Shown here in pieces: positions 1 to 10,600 of a stretch of 64,000 nt of DNA; positions within the stretch are counted from its first letter, which is position 1, and every line of letters starts with the position of its first letter. The notes beneath the pieces were generated by a model. It saw nothing but the letters and a program-made list of their open reading frames with translations, was not told the DNA's origin and ran no database searches. A program made the position numbers and the translations under genes. Source of the DNA: Elmis aenea (Eukaryota > Arthropoda > Insecta > Coleoptera > Elmidae). Location of the stretch: assembly GCA_947652605.1 (NCBI GenBank), contig OX393578.1, positions 53,885,415 to 53,949,414 of the forward strand. Reading direction: 5' to 3'.

Positions 1-869
1 TATTTTCGGCAACAACAGACCATTTATTAATAAGGTCCAGTTGCACAAAGAAGCAGCAAGTGTTAACACACACGTTAATCCCTAGAAGCAGGCAAAATCA
101 GCGCCAAAATTGCTGGAATTTTCCCTTGTTTTAGGGCTCGATAGCACCAACCAAATAATCCCTAAAATCAGGCAGTAACGTTTCAAAAATGGACCACTTG
201 AAAACTAAGGGGCCCAATTATTTCGAGACTAACGGTCACTCAATCGCTCATTTAAAATTTAAAACATACAGTAAAAGTAATAAAATACAATGAAAAGTAA
301 TACTACAATTTATCACAATTCAAATCACCGCTTTAAAAACTTGCGTATATTAAAAATCGATTTCTGAAACTTCGTCATTACGAAGAGAAAAAGAAAATAA
401 AAAGCATTAATTATACAAAGAAATTGTCAAGAATTTAGCCTGTCATAATAAGGCTAACAAATATTTTTAAGACTCAAAAAAAAAAGTTTAAACAAAACGT
501 GATTAAAATCCACAAAATAGGACGCATTTTTTTTAGCAAATAAGCAATATAAATTTTTATCAAACCTTGAGCATCAAAGTTTATTAAAAAATAATCGCAT
601 GGCTTAAAAATGTTTTAAGTAAATTTTTTTTATAAGCTTTTGGCCCAAGTTTTTCAAAAAATTAATACAGCCATACTATTTCTTAAAAACATTTGCTTTT
701 AAAGGCGGAGGTGGTGGAGGTAAAATTTCTGTTCCCATCCAAGTACGTTTAACGAATCTGCCTCTAACTTCTGCTTTTTGCCATCTAAAAGGCAAAAAAA
801 ATCCACAAATGAACATTAAAAATCGTGTTGCAGACATAAATATTAACTTAAGTGCACTAAAATAATACT

Positions 870-1018
870 CAGTGGCGTAGCAAAAAGTGAATGGGTGCAA
901 CCAGAGTTAACAGGCCCTTCGAATAAAGTTTTCGTCTTAGGGTAGATGCCAAAAAACATCCAAATTTGACTCGTGGGCCTGTGCCCCCTGCTCCCCCCCC
1001 CCATTTGTTACGCCACTG
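870..1018. mobile_element. hAT-like MITE (CAGTGGCGTAGC ends)
   Basis: It begins CAGTGGCGTAGCAAA and ends TTTGTTACGCCACTG, an imperfect terminal inverted repeat of the CAGTGGCG type. Interior G/C homopolymer runs are typical of this family. No clean 8-bp duplication is visible, so superfamily assignment is by terminal sequence only. A relative lies at 35193-35489. Confidence 0.55.
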
Positions 1019-1028
1019 ATTAACACTA

Positions 1029-1237
1029 CAGTGCCGGATTAAGCCTTTAGCGGGTCCTGAACAAAATTTAGCGTTTGGGACCCATTTTTAGAGGGAGTTT
1101 GCAAATTTAACCCAAAGAGGTTTAGAGGTGAAAGAAAAATATATTTAAAACTTTTTATGACACAATAATTCATTTTTTCTGAGGTCGAATCGGGCGGGCT
1201 CCAGTCATTTTTTTTTCTATTGCTTAATCCGGCCCTG
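1029..1237. mobile_element. Short TIR element (CAGTGCCGGATTAAGC ends)
   Basis: Left end CAGTGCCGGATTAAGC mirrors right end GCTTAATCCGGCCCTG. It encodes nothing. hAT-like by its CAG...CTG termini, but no target duplication can be seen. Confidence 0.5.
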
Positions 1238-1673
1238 ACTACACACACATACGGTTATTAAAAACTTTTCACCCAGATATACGAACTATACATTTCAATA
1301 ATTCTGAGCAAGAATGTATTTTATTGTTATATTATAAGATTTTCTTGTATGCTCAATTGCTCATACAGAATTTTCACACCCTTACACCCATAATTCCATT
1401 AAATATTATATTTGTGCCTGAAAATGATCACGAAAACTGCAACAACCCGAGAAATATTAATTTTAGACATAATTGAGATTCAATAGTTTTTAAAGATAAG
1501 TATCGATAAGATAATTCAAAATATATAGGGTGTTCCATTTAAAAAATTAACCTATTCGTATTTGACGTTTAGCCAATGGACCGGATATAAGAAACCCCGT
1601 GTTTTATTTTAAAATTTTTACTAGTCAACAATTACTATGGCACTATTGTCGAACGAAGTTTAAATGGAATGCG

Positions 1674-1872
1674 CAGAGGCATCGAGAGACGTCGTCGGGC
1701 CCGGGGGAACATTTTTCATGGGCCCCAAGTAAAGTACATTACTTGAAAATTTAATTAGGTACTAAAAAACAATTGTGGTGAGATATTCGAGCCCCTGTGG
1801 GCTCCCGGGCCCTTAAATTACTCCCGGGTCCGGGGCTCAGAGCGTCCCCTGGCCCCCCTGTCATCGGCTCTG
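1674..1872. mobile_element. hAT-like MITE with 8-bp duplication
   Basis: Starts CAGAGG and ends GGCTCTG. It is flanked by GGAATGCG on the left and GGAATTCG on the right (7 of 8 identical), which fits a hAT target duplication. The interior is rich in GGGCCC runs. Nested in the 1528-3080 element. Confidence 0.6.
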
Positions 1873-2034
1873 GGAATTCGATCACTTTGTGAAATATTAA
1901 TATTTGTTTAGAGCCCTGTCCTGTGTATATTTTCGTAAAAACTTTAATACCTCAAAAACGATCGACTTAAGGTACAAGAAACCTGATGTTTTTGGAACAG
2001 AATTTAATTTTACATATAAAAATTACAAAATATA

Positions 2035-2921
2035 CAGGGTGGTCCAAAATCGATGGGATTACATGGGTATCTCACTTAATAGTTAAGATAGAGAAACGGT
2101 TAAATTACCAAAAATGTTCAGTTTTTTTACACAAACTCAAAACAGTTTTCAAATATATTCTATTATTTCCGGATTTTCTTGTTTTTGTTTTCACAGCCTA
2201 CTTTTTGTTTCTCATCTCCAAAAAAATTAAAAAACCTTTGTAACTTGCGTATTATTGAAAATAAATACATCAACCTTTATAAATTTGGGAAGGGAAAAAA
2301 TAAGGAATTTAAATAGGTCATAGCCAACTAAAGCTTCCTTTTAAAAAAAGATGAGTTTGTCATAACTTTTTAACGGCGAGCGTAAAAAAATTTTTTTTTA
2401 GTACTATCAAAATTAACATAAAAATACCTAAAAATAATTTTCATAAACTTTTTCGATATTTAAAACAATAAGGGAGATATGACACATTATAAATATTACA
2501 AAAAAAAACTGTTTTTTTTTTTAAATTGAGAGTTTAGGGACGCTTCGACAACTGAGGTCACTAGCGTCCGGGCGGAGGGGGCGGGGAACAAGGGTAAGGT
2601 AAGGGTAGGTGGAAGTACTGTCACAGCATTTGCCTATAGTAGGTAGGGGAAACCACCTGAAACCCCTACGATGACAGACGGCCGCGGGATTCGAACCCAC
2701 GCCTCGCGATTTTACTCGCTAGGTTGCATACCAACCAGCCACCGAGCTCGGTTTAAAACTGTTTTTCTTTAATAACTCAAAAACCGGAAATGATGGAATA
2801 TTTTTGAAAACGGTTTTGAGTTTATCCCAAAAAACTGCACATTTTTGGTAATTTAACCGTTTCTTTATCTTTACCATTAAGCGAGATACCCATGTAATCC
2901 GATCAAGTTTGGACCACTCTG
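2035..2921. mobile_element. Palindromic mariner-type MITE, family A, copy 1
   Basis: Left terminus CAGGGTGGTCCAAAAT is mirrored by TTTGGACCACTCTG on the right, with TA on both sides. The arms share ATGGGTATCTC, GGTAATTTAACCG and CACAGCCTACTTTTTG with the other family A copies (15674-17448, 19543-20285, 28405-29333, 33926-34551). No coding capacity. Interrupted by a SINE at about 2530-2752. Confidence 0.75.
2530..2752 (-). mobile_element. tRNA-derived SINE
   Basis: Read on the minus strand, it opens with a tRNA-like head. An A-box-like TGGTTGGTATGC lies at about 2726-2737 and a B-box GGTTCGAATCC at 2687-2697. A non-tRNA body follows, and the element ends in an A-rich tail near 2521-2530. Flanking direct repeats of AAAACTGTTTTT type occur on both sides (about 2506-2520 and 2755-2767). 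The head lacks a convincing full cloverleaf, so I call a SINE and not a tRNA gene. Confidence 0.7.
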
Positions 2922-3178
2922 TACTATTTAAAATAACGCAAAAACAAAACACTGTATAGTTGAAAATAATATTTTAGGTTATGTAGTAATGACTACAAGC
3001 AACTTTAACCCAAAACTTTTGTTTTAAATTTTTACTAATAACAGAACTAACGAATAATTTGTCTTGGCTGGGACGCCCTGTATATATTTTAATATTGGCC
3101 TATATTTCTACAATAATTTGGGGCACCCTGCATTCAACAAATTAATATAAATCACACAAACTCTACATACGTAAAATG

Positions 3179-3345
3179 CATGGGCGTCCACAGGGGAGAG
3201 CAAACGGAGCACTTGCCCCTCCCTGGAATCGAGTACTCCATTAATGACCAAATGAAAGAGGGTCAAGTTAAAAGTTCGTTAATATTTTAATGCATTCCTT
3301 TGGAAGCTTTACCCCCCCCTGGATAATTTTCTGCGGACGCCCATG
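3179..3345. mobile_element. hAT MITE, GGGCGTCC family, copy 1
   Basis: Ends CATGGGCGTCC and GGACGCCCATG, with an exact 8-bp duplication GTAAAATG on each side (3171-3178, 3346-3353). A second copy with its own duplication is at 12259-12434. Confidence 0.85.
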
Positions 3346-3715
3346 GTAAAATGCACTCAATATTCCCATATTTTGTAGAAAAAAAAAGAAGAAAAAACAA
3401 TAGAGCCAGTACAGGAGTTTTAAAAATTTCTGCTTATAAAACCTTGTGGTTTTTATCAACAACAAAAAAACAAACTAAAAAATAAAAATTTATTAAATTT
3501 TTCAAGTACACGCTGTTAATATTTATACAAACAAATACAATATTCACCAAAAAACAAAAATGTTTTATAAAAGAAATTTTTAAAAATGTAGACCATGAAA
3601 ATTTAGCATCACTGATGAACAATTTTATTCTTAAATAATATCCAAACATTACTTATAAAAACAACTAACAATAATTAGCCCATTATGCTAAATTTCCACA
3701 AGTTGGTAGTGTGAT

Positions 3716-6700
3716 TTAGTGCCAGACCCCTTCTTTTGGTTGTGTTATAGTGCCTAATTTGATATACCTGGCAGTCTGCGAGATTGGAGGTGTTGGCAGC
3801 CCCGTTGACGATGACAAAGACGATCGCTGAGTTTCGTTCGACACTTGAGTACCATCTCCTTTCAGCACCGCAACCGGTTTCCACGAATTAATATAATTCA
3901 CTGCAAAAATATATCGTTGTATATTAGTGGAAAACGTTAACCGGCTCAACTTACTTTTAAACATTCGTACGCAACCATCATCACCGCTTGAGGCTAATAT
4001 GGTACCGGTTACGTTCCAACACACCCTCCATACTGTACATCCATGATCATCAAACTGCGCTTCCGTCTGCACGTCCAACTTTGTTATTCCACTCTGAAGA
4101 CTATCACTAAAAACAAAATATTTAAATTATTAATCTCTATTATTGAAGCAAATGAAACAAAGGTATGGTAACCCATACAGAAAAACCAAAAGTAGGTATA
4201 ACCAATAGAACAAAAAAATCTATGAGGCACCACTAAGATGGCTAAGTTGTGGATATACATTTGATTGATTGAGACCGGGACTTAAAAATATATGAAGAAA
4301 GAAAAAGGGTAAGGATCTGAAATTTTGGTTATGACCGTAATGGCATCTGATCCGTTTATTGAAAATATTTTCAATATGGCGACACTTCCGGAAATACCGA
4401 AAATTAACGTCTACTTTCTTATTTCAAATACAATGGTCTATTTTTTATTGCGTATTTGGATTTAAAACGTTATTTTAGAGGGACTTTTATTAGCATTCCC
4501 TATACCCAGGTACAGTAATTTTTTAGATTTTTGGACTTTTTTGAAATTTTTTTGATTTTCATCGTGATGCTTTATATTATCTAACGCCGCCATTTTTGAA
4601 GAAAAAACGTTTAAATTTAGACCGTGCCTAGAAGAAACCTTGGAGTACATCCTGGAATTTTTGCAATCGATGCATTACTTACAGGGTGTCCAAAATTTAA
4701 TTTTCTTTTAATACAACTTCAGACCACTAAAACTCGTTTTTTTCAAATGCAATGCCCAAACTTTTTTTCAATTTCTAATGCAAAATTACATTCTGCATCA
4801 ATCTGTATTAGCGTTTCCTATACCTATCTGCAACAATTTTCGAGTTATTAAGAATTTTTGATAAAGTTAAGAGAAATTGCAACATTTTTAAATAGTAAGC
4901 CTTGGAAATGACAACAAATGCCAATAATAATAACTGTAAACCACTTATATTGCGTTTGTCTGAAGTATCCATGGAAATAGAAAATCATGAGTATTCAAAC
5001 ACGGATATTTTGAACTTATTTTACATTCATAGACAGTATCACAAGATTATTGAAAGTGCGAACGAATAGTTGTGCATTTTTAATGAAGCTTGTACAGCAT
5101 AGTATGTTAAACCCAAGTCTTGTGCTGACAATTAAATTGACCGCTGAGGATGGTCATTAAAATATCCCAGGATGTTAACTTCGTTAGTTTCATTATTTGT
5201 CACACGCTTAGGTCGAATACTAGAAGATTTCACTCTTCTAAATTGCAAAAAAATTTATTCTATTCATTGAAATTTCTGTCTGGTCATTACAGACAAATGA
5301 GGATACCTCTCACTGAACACACGGCAAGTTCTTTCAATAATCTTGTGACATTCTTCATGAATATAAAATAAGTTCAAAATATTCGTGTTTAAATACTCTT
5401 GACTTTCCATTTTCATGGATACTTCAGACAAACGCAATATGTGGTTTACAGTTACTATTATTGGCATTTTTGTCATTTCCAAGGCTTACTATTTAAAAAT
5501 GCTGCAATTTCTCTTAACTTTATCAAAAATTCTTAATAACTCGAACATTGTTGCAGATAGGTATAGGAAACGCTAATATAGATTGATGCAGAATGTAATT
5601 TTGCATTAGAAATTGAAAAAAAGTTTGGGCATTGCATTTGAAAAAAACGAGTTTTAGTGGTCTGAAGTTGTATCAAAAGAAAATTAAATTTTGGACACCC
5701 TGTAAGTAATGCATCGATTGCAAAAATTCCAGGATGTACTCCAAGGTTTCTTCTAGACATGGTTTAAATTTAAGCGTTTTTTCTTCAAAAATGGTGGCGT
5801 TAAATAATATTAAGCATCACGATGAAAATCAAAAAATTTTCAAAAAAGTCCAAAAATCTAATAAATGACTGCACTTGGGTATAGGGAATGCTAATAAAAG
5901 TCCCTCTAAAATAACGTTTTAAATCCAAGTACGCAATAAAATATAGACCATTCTATTTGAAATAAGAAAGTAGACGTCAACTTCCGGTATTTCCGAAAGT
6001 GTCGCCATTTTGAAAATATTTTCATTAAACAGATCAGACACCATTATGGTCATAACCAAAATTTCAGATCCATACCTTTTTTCATTTTTTATATATTTTT
6101 AAGTCCCGGTCTCAATCAATCACCCTGTATAAAAAGAAACAAAAGCCTCACACCTAACAGTAGAGAGGTGTAAGAATAAGATGAAGAAGATTTCTTGCCT
6201 AATAACTGCATAACAAAAACTACACAGGCTTTGTAAAAAAAAACTACTTACAGCACAACTGTTAAGTTAATAATTCGGACATCTTTGGTGGCCACTGCTA
6301 AGTAATGAAAGCTTCGTCCTAAATTTGGTGCAAACGATATGTCATGTACAGGATCAACAATGCTGTTTATAGTTTCTATTTTGGTCCATCTTCGTATATT
6401 TTCACTATACTCATAAACAAATACTTTCCCACCATTCGCTGGGTTTGTATCATCGCTACCAACGGCTAGTATTTGAGGCTGAGACCTACAAAAAATAGAA
6501 TAACATTAGGAACACTCTTGACACTATTCAAACAATTATTTTATGACCTTAAAGCTATGTAAAATATATATAGATATAGATAGATATAACTTATAATTAA
6601 CTTACTTTGATAGGCTGGGATTCCAACTTAAGCAACTGCATGATAATTTACTCTGTACTTCGTGCTGTAGAGTCCATTGACTGAGATTCATTACATCAGG

Positions 6701-7244
6701 AGCTTCATAAATTCTTATAACACCGTCAGCAGAACAAGTGGCCAACTGGAGTCCTTGTATTTTAGGTCCAAATTTAACATCAGTAACTGACGTTCTTGAA
6801 TCAACCAAATTTGTTCTACGAACCCAATGTCTTGTACCTCGTTCACCAGGACCGGGAGTTTCACCAACTGTAAAACACATTAAGTTAACGATAAGTATCG
6901 ATGTTTTTTCTCAATTACTGACCAATTTCTTCCCATACAGCAGCAGTTCGGTCGAACGAACATGTGGCTAGTACTTGACCAAATTCTGGATGCGCCCAAG
7001 TAACTTTCCATACAGAACCACTATGAGCTTTCCAGCTTGAAGTAAGCGTCCACTTGCCCTCATTGTTTTGATCCCAAACCTTACGTTAAGAAGTTAATTA
7101 AACAACATTGTTTACACTACGAATAACACCTACCTTTACATACTGGTCACTAGAACAGGTAGCCATGCGGGTGCCATAATAATCATAAGCAACATCGTGA
7201 ATTAAATCTTTATGTTCAGCATTAATCTCTTGAGCTTCAAACAT
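3716..7244 (-). CDS. Seh1: Nucleoporin SEH1 (WD40 protein of the Nup107-160 Y-complex and GATOR2)
   Basis: Six exons on the minus strand: 7134-7244, 6923-7079, 6606-6867, 6252-6485, 3955-4106, 3716-3900. All have GT-AG borders and matching phases, giving 366 residues (human SEH1L is 360). The start [18 protein letters not shown] and internal runs [41 protein letters not shown] and [11 protein letters not shown] are diagnostic of Seh1, with WD40 repeats throughout. In the known family, the protein is a scaffold nucleoporin and also a GATOR2 subunit in amino-acid signalling to TORC1; both roles are inferred by homology. Intron 4 (4107-6251) is 2.1 kb and almost filled by a palindromic transposon; the other introns are short. 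The gene lies head-to-head with LTA4H copy A, 406 bp apart. An AATAAA on the minus strand near 3489-3494 could end the transcript. Confidence 0.95.
4908..5069 (+). pseudogene. DUF4817-like transposase N-terminus, left arm copy
   Basis: A 53-codon frame beginning [20 protein letters not shown] and containing [14 protein letters not shown], then ending early at TAG. It matches the mirrored fragment at 5264-5482 residue for residue in most positions but lacks the C-terminal [11 protein letters not shown] part. DUF4817 is a helix-turn-helix region at the N-terminus of insect transposase-like proteins. This is a relic with no catalytic domain. Confidence 0.55.
5264..5482 (-). pseudogene. DUF4817-like transposase N-terminus, right arm copy
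   Basis: A 72-codon frame on the minus strand with [34 protein letters not shown] and [12 protein letters not shown]. The spacing of Y-x-N...YIHEEC...R-x-F-x-ERYP is that of DUF4817. It is the better preserved of the two inward-facing copies of this palindrome. There is no DDE domain next to it, so it cannot be an autonomous transposase. Confidence 0.6.
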
Positions 7245-7650
7245 AATTAAAGAAAATTTGGGCAAGTTAGGTTATCCGGTCACATCTGCAATACAAAAAA
7301 CACGTACGTGAAGGTAGCTGGAAATCCAAAAGTCATAAATCGTAACTAGCTTCATCTTAAACGCATGCGCGTTAGTAATAAATTAAAATGCAACAGGACC
7401 GTATTCAAAAATATTTAATAAACGTGTAACTGTTTATTGTTAAGCTATCGATTGTAAACTAGTAAACTCATGTAAAATACTTAAAAACAGTTAATTTAAA
7501 AACTGGTCTTGTCCTTGACAAAAGTTGATTATACCACCTTTCTTTGAAAACGGTACAGCAACAATATTTTCGATTATAAACATGTAAACACCGAGTCCTG
7601 TTACAATTAAAATTTATTTATTGCATATGTTACAACTATTTTAGATCACT
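7245..7650. promoter_or_regulatory. Shared 5' region of Seh1 and LTA4H copy A
   Basis: 406 bp separate two divergent start codons (7244 minus, 7651 plus), so both core promoters and 5' UTRs must lie here unless an upstream exon exists. I see no clear TATA box. A bidirectional promoter is inferred from geometry only. Confidence 0.5.
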
Positions 7651-10600
7651 ATGGTGAAATCTAAACAAAAAAATGTATGTGATTCTGTAACTACATCTGC
7701 AACGTCTACACCTATGATAATTATATCTAGCATACTGATAGTTTTGATATGTATATTTTTGAAAGCAGGTTAGTATTTTTTTAAGCTACTTGTGGTATTG
7801 CTTAAAACTTTGCGCACTCAGTTCACTACAAGTATTTGTGACGTGTAAACTTATCTACTGGGTGCTTTTGCTACCAAATAAATTTACATTGTTAAATAAT
7901 TATTTTTAGATTATTATACAACAAAGATGGTAGAGAAAAGTTTGAGTCCACTTGACCCAAGTTCCTTTGCAAGACCTGGTAAGTCAATGATTTAAAAAAT
8001 AAAATATTTGAGGTTATGTTTTAATGTTTTTAGAACTAGCTAAAGTAACAAATATTTATATATCATTAAGTGTTGATTTTACCAAAAAAATCTTTACTGG
8101 AAATGTAGATTTAACAGTCGAGAAAATCGATCAGGATGTTTCGGAAGTTGTGAGTTTTATATTATAGAAATTTGTTTAAAAGTTTAAATATATGTAGATT
8201 TTAGATTCCAAACATTTAAATATATCAAGCATTCACGAAAAAGAACTGAATATTCCAGTTAAATTTACCATATCTGATTCAGTGGGTGAATTTGGCAGCA
8301 AATTGACCATTGATTTGCCTCCAAAAGCGACAACAACGTAAGATGTAAGATGTTCATAACATGTGCCATTAATTTATTTTTGAATTTCCAGTTACATTTT
8401 TACTATTCAGTATGAAACAAGTCCTGACGCAAGTGGTCTACAATGGTTGGATCCCGTACAAACTGCCGGAAAACAATACCCATTTGTATTCAGTCAATTT
8501 CAGGTAAGAATTTAAAATTTCTATTGCTAATATTATTAAATATTCACAGCTATTGCCAGTAATTTTATATAGAATCTTTAATTCTTTAAATTTGTGATTT
8601 TATGAAAGTTTGATAATCAGTTGATTTTTAATTGTATTTAATTCGAGGTCTTATTACTTATTATCAGTTGACCTTAACATTGGAAATAGATCGATATGCA
8701 ACAAAAATTATAATAAAAATGTGACGAGATTAGTAGAATTTTTGAATTCTATGATTTAATTGAAATTATATGACTGCTAATTTGGTCAGTAAAATATTAA
8801 TACTTTCATATGATGTACTATTGTTTAGGCTGTCCATGCACGTTCTGTATTGCCATGCCAAGATACACCAGCAGTTAAAACCAAATATAGTGCCGTGGTA
8901 AGTGTTTGTTAATGTATTTATCATATTAATATTCCAATTTTATTTTATTTAACAGCCATTTACTAAATTGTAAGTACATTTATGAAATGGATGTGAAAAG
9001 GTCATGTCTTTTTTTTTGCTAAATGATTTATGTATTTTAAGTTTTAAGTCAGTGACCAATAACAATGTTATCAGTTCGGCTATCTTTTTTAAATATTTTT
9101 TGTTATCAATGTGATTGGTATGTTAATATTTATGCTATAATATCAAAGCAAATAGTAACAATTTAACACTGTATATTACAAATAGCTTAATTGATTATTG
9201 TTGCTAGGAACTTTACTGAAAATATGCCAGCTTTATGAAGTTTTTTTTTAAAGAATTGATTGGTTTAGTCAAATTTTATGCTATCACTAATAATACAGGG
9301 TGTCAGCCTGTCAACCAAGACGAAATATTCGATAGGTATTAGTGAAAAAAAAAGAGAAATATTAATTTTGAACATAACTGACTTCTTCTAATAGATTTTA
9401 AAGATAACCTTTCAATAAAAAAATTTCTTAAATATTGCGGAAAAATTCAGGACATAATTCCTTATCAAAAATTTAGGGGTGGCTTTTGTATAATTTTTTT
9501 CTCATAAACGTCTCCTTTTGTAGTTACAACTTTACAACCCCCTAAAGAGCGCTCCTCTTTATCCTCTAATAAATCAAGCTACAAAAAAATAATTTTAAAT
9601 TGCAAAATTTCAACCCTCCAAAAAGTTCTGATAAAAAAAACAACAGGGGTCGCACTTTTCAGCCCCCTGTGAAAGTGGGAGATAATTAAAAATATAACTA
9701 CGAGAAACCTTTTGATAAGTACAAAATATACTAAATATCTTTCTGCTACACATCTTCAAATTTGAGAAATAAAATAAAAACCTAATTTTACTGCTCCCCT
9801 TTAGGGGGGTGTGACTCCGAAAGGAGACGTCTAAGGGAAAAAAATTATACAGAAGCCCCCCCTTGATTTTTGATAAGGAATTATCTCCTGAATTTTTTTT
9901 GCAATATTTAAGAAACGCCCTGTGTATAGCGTGTTACTTTTAAAAAAAGTGACTTATTCGTGTTTTAACTTAAGCCAAATGGACCCTCTGTTATTTTTAA
10001 ATTTTAACCAGTCATCAATCATTATGACACTATTGATGAACAAAGTTTTAAAGAAATTCGATCCGACATGGCCAAGTTGTTAGATATTAAATTTTTTTTT
10101 TGAGTCCTGTTCATGTCAATATTTTCATAAAAACTTAAATAACTCAGAAATAGTTGGTTTCGGGTACAAAAGCCCTTATATATTTTTGAAAGAGAACTTA
10201 ATTTTGCATCTAAAAATTGCAAAACCAAACTATTTGTGTTGTTAAAAAAAAATTAAGGTATGTAGTAAATTAGCGATTCTTAACCGGGGGACTGTGATAG
10301 ATTTTAAGGGGGCCCTCGAAAAATTTATTAAACGTTTTTACTTTTTAAAATATTGAAGTCTTAAAAAAAATATTTTTGCACCTTATTTTACTCAAACCAT
10401 CGGAGAGATATCTTCTTAAATAAATCGTTATATTTTTGTTACTACAAACTAGGGGGCCGCGAAAATATTTTAGGATATTATGGGGGCCGCCACTACTAAA
10501 AGGTTAAGAACCAGTGTTAAGTAAATGACCACAAACAACTTTTATTCGAAACTTTTTTTTAAATTTCCACCAGTAACAGCTGTAGAATAATTCGTCTTGG

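Larger units (their letters stand above)
1..1527. other. Intergenic stretch without a recognisable gene
   Basis: AT-rich sequence downstream of the Seh1 gene. The only structure I recognise is two short inverted-repeat elements lying back to back (870-1018 and 1029-1237). The ORFs here are short, low-complexity and overlap those repeats. Confidence 0.6.
1528..3080. mobile_element. Composite mariner-type palindromic element with insertions
   Basis: The left end reads AGGGTGTTCC after TA and the right end GGGACGCCCTG before TA. The right arm (TCTTGGCTGGGAC) and left arm match the pieces of the same family at 9296-10613 and 38316-38780. It has been invaded by a hAT-like MITE (1674-1872) and by a second mariner-type palindrome (2035-2921), which itself carries a SINE. 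Confidence 0.6.
4258..6127. mobile_element. Palindromic mariner-type element carrying DUF4817-like fragments (family E)
   Basis: About 1.87 kb of near-complete inverted repeat inside Seh1 intron 4. The right end is CAATCACCCTG followed by TA; the left end (CATTTGATTGATTG after TA) is slightly decayed. Both arms carry the same 75-codon frame (4624-4851 plus, 5533-5760 minus), as expected of a palindrome, and both carry a DUF4817-like fragment pointing toward the centre (4908-5069, 5264-5482). A damaged relative is at 36498-38086. Confidence 0.75.

Noticed and set aside
2681..2752. tRNA gene on the minus strand
   Set aside because: A and B boxes are present, but no consistent acceptor stem or anticodon arm. 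The sequence continues into a SINE body with an A-rich tail.
4624..5760. Two nearly identical 75-codon frames (4624-4851 plus, 5533-5760 minus)
   Set aside because: They are the two arms of the family E palindrome. A mirrored copy is expected, and there is no sign of selection or splicing.
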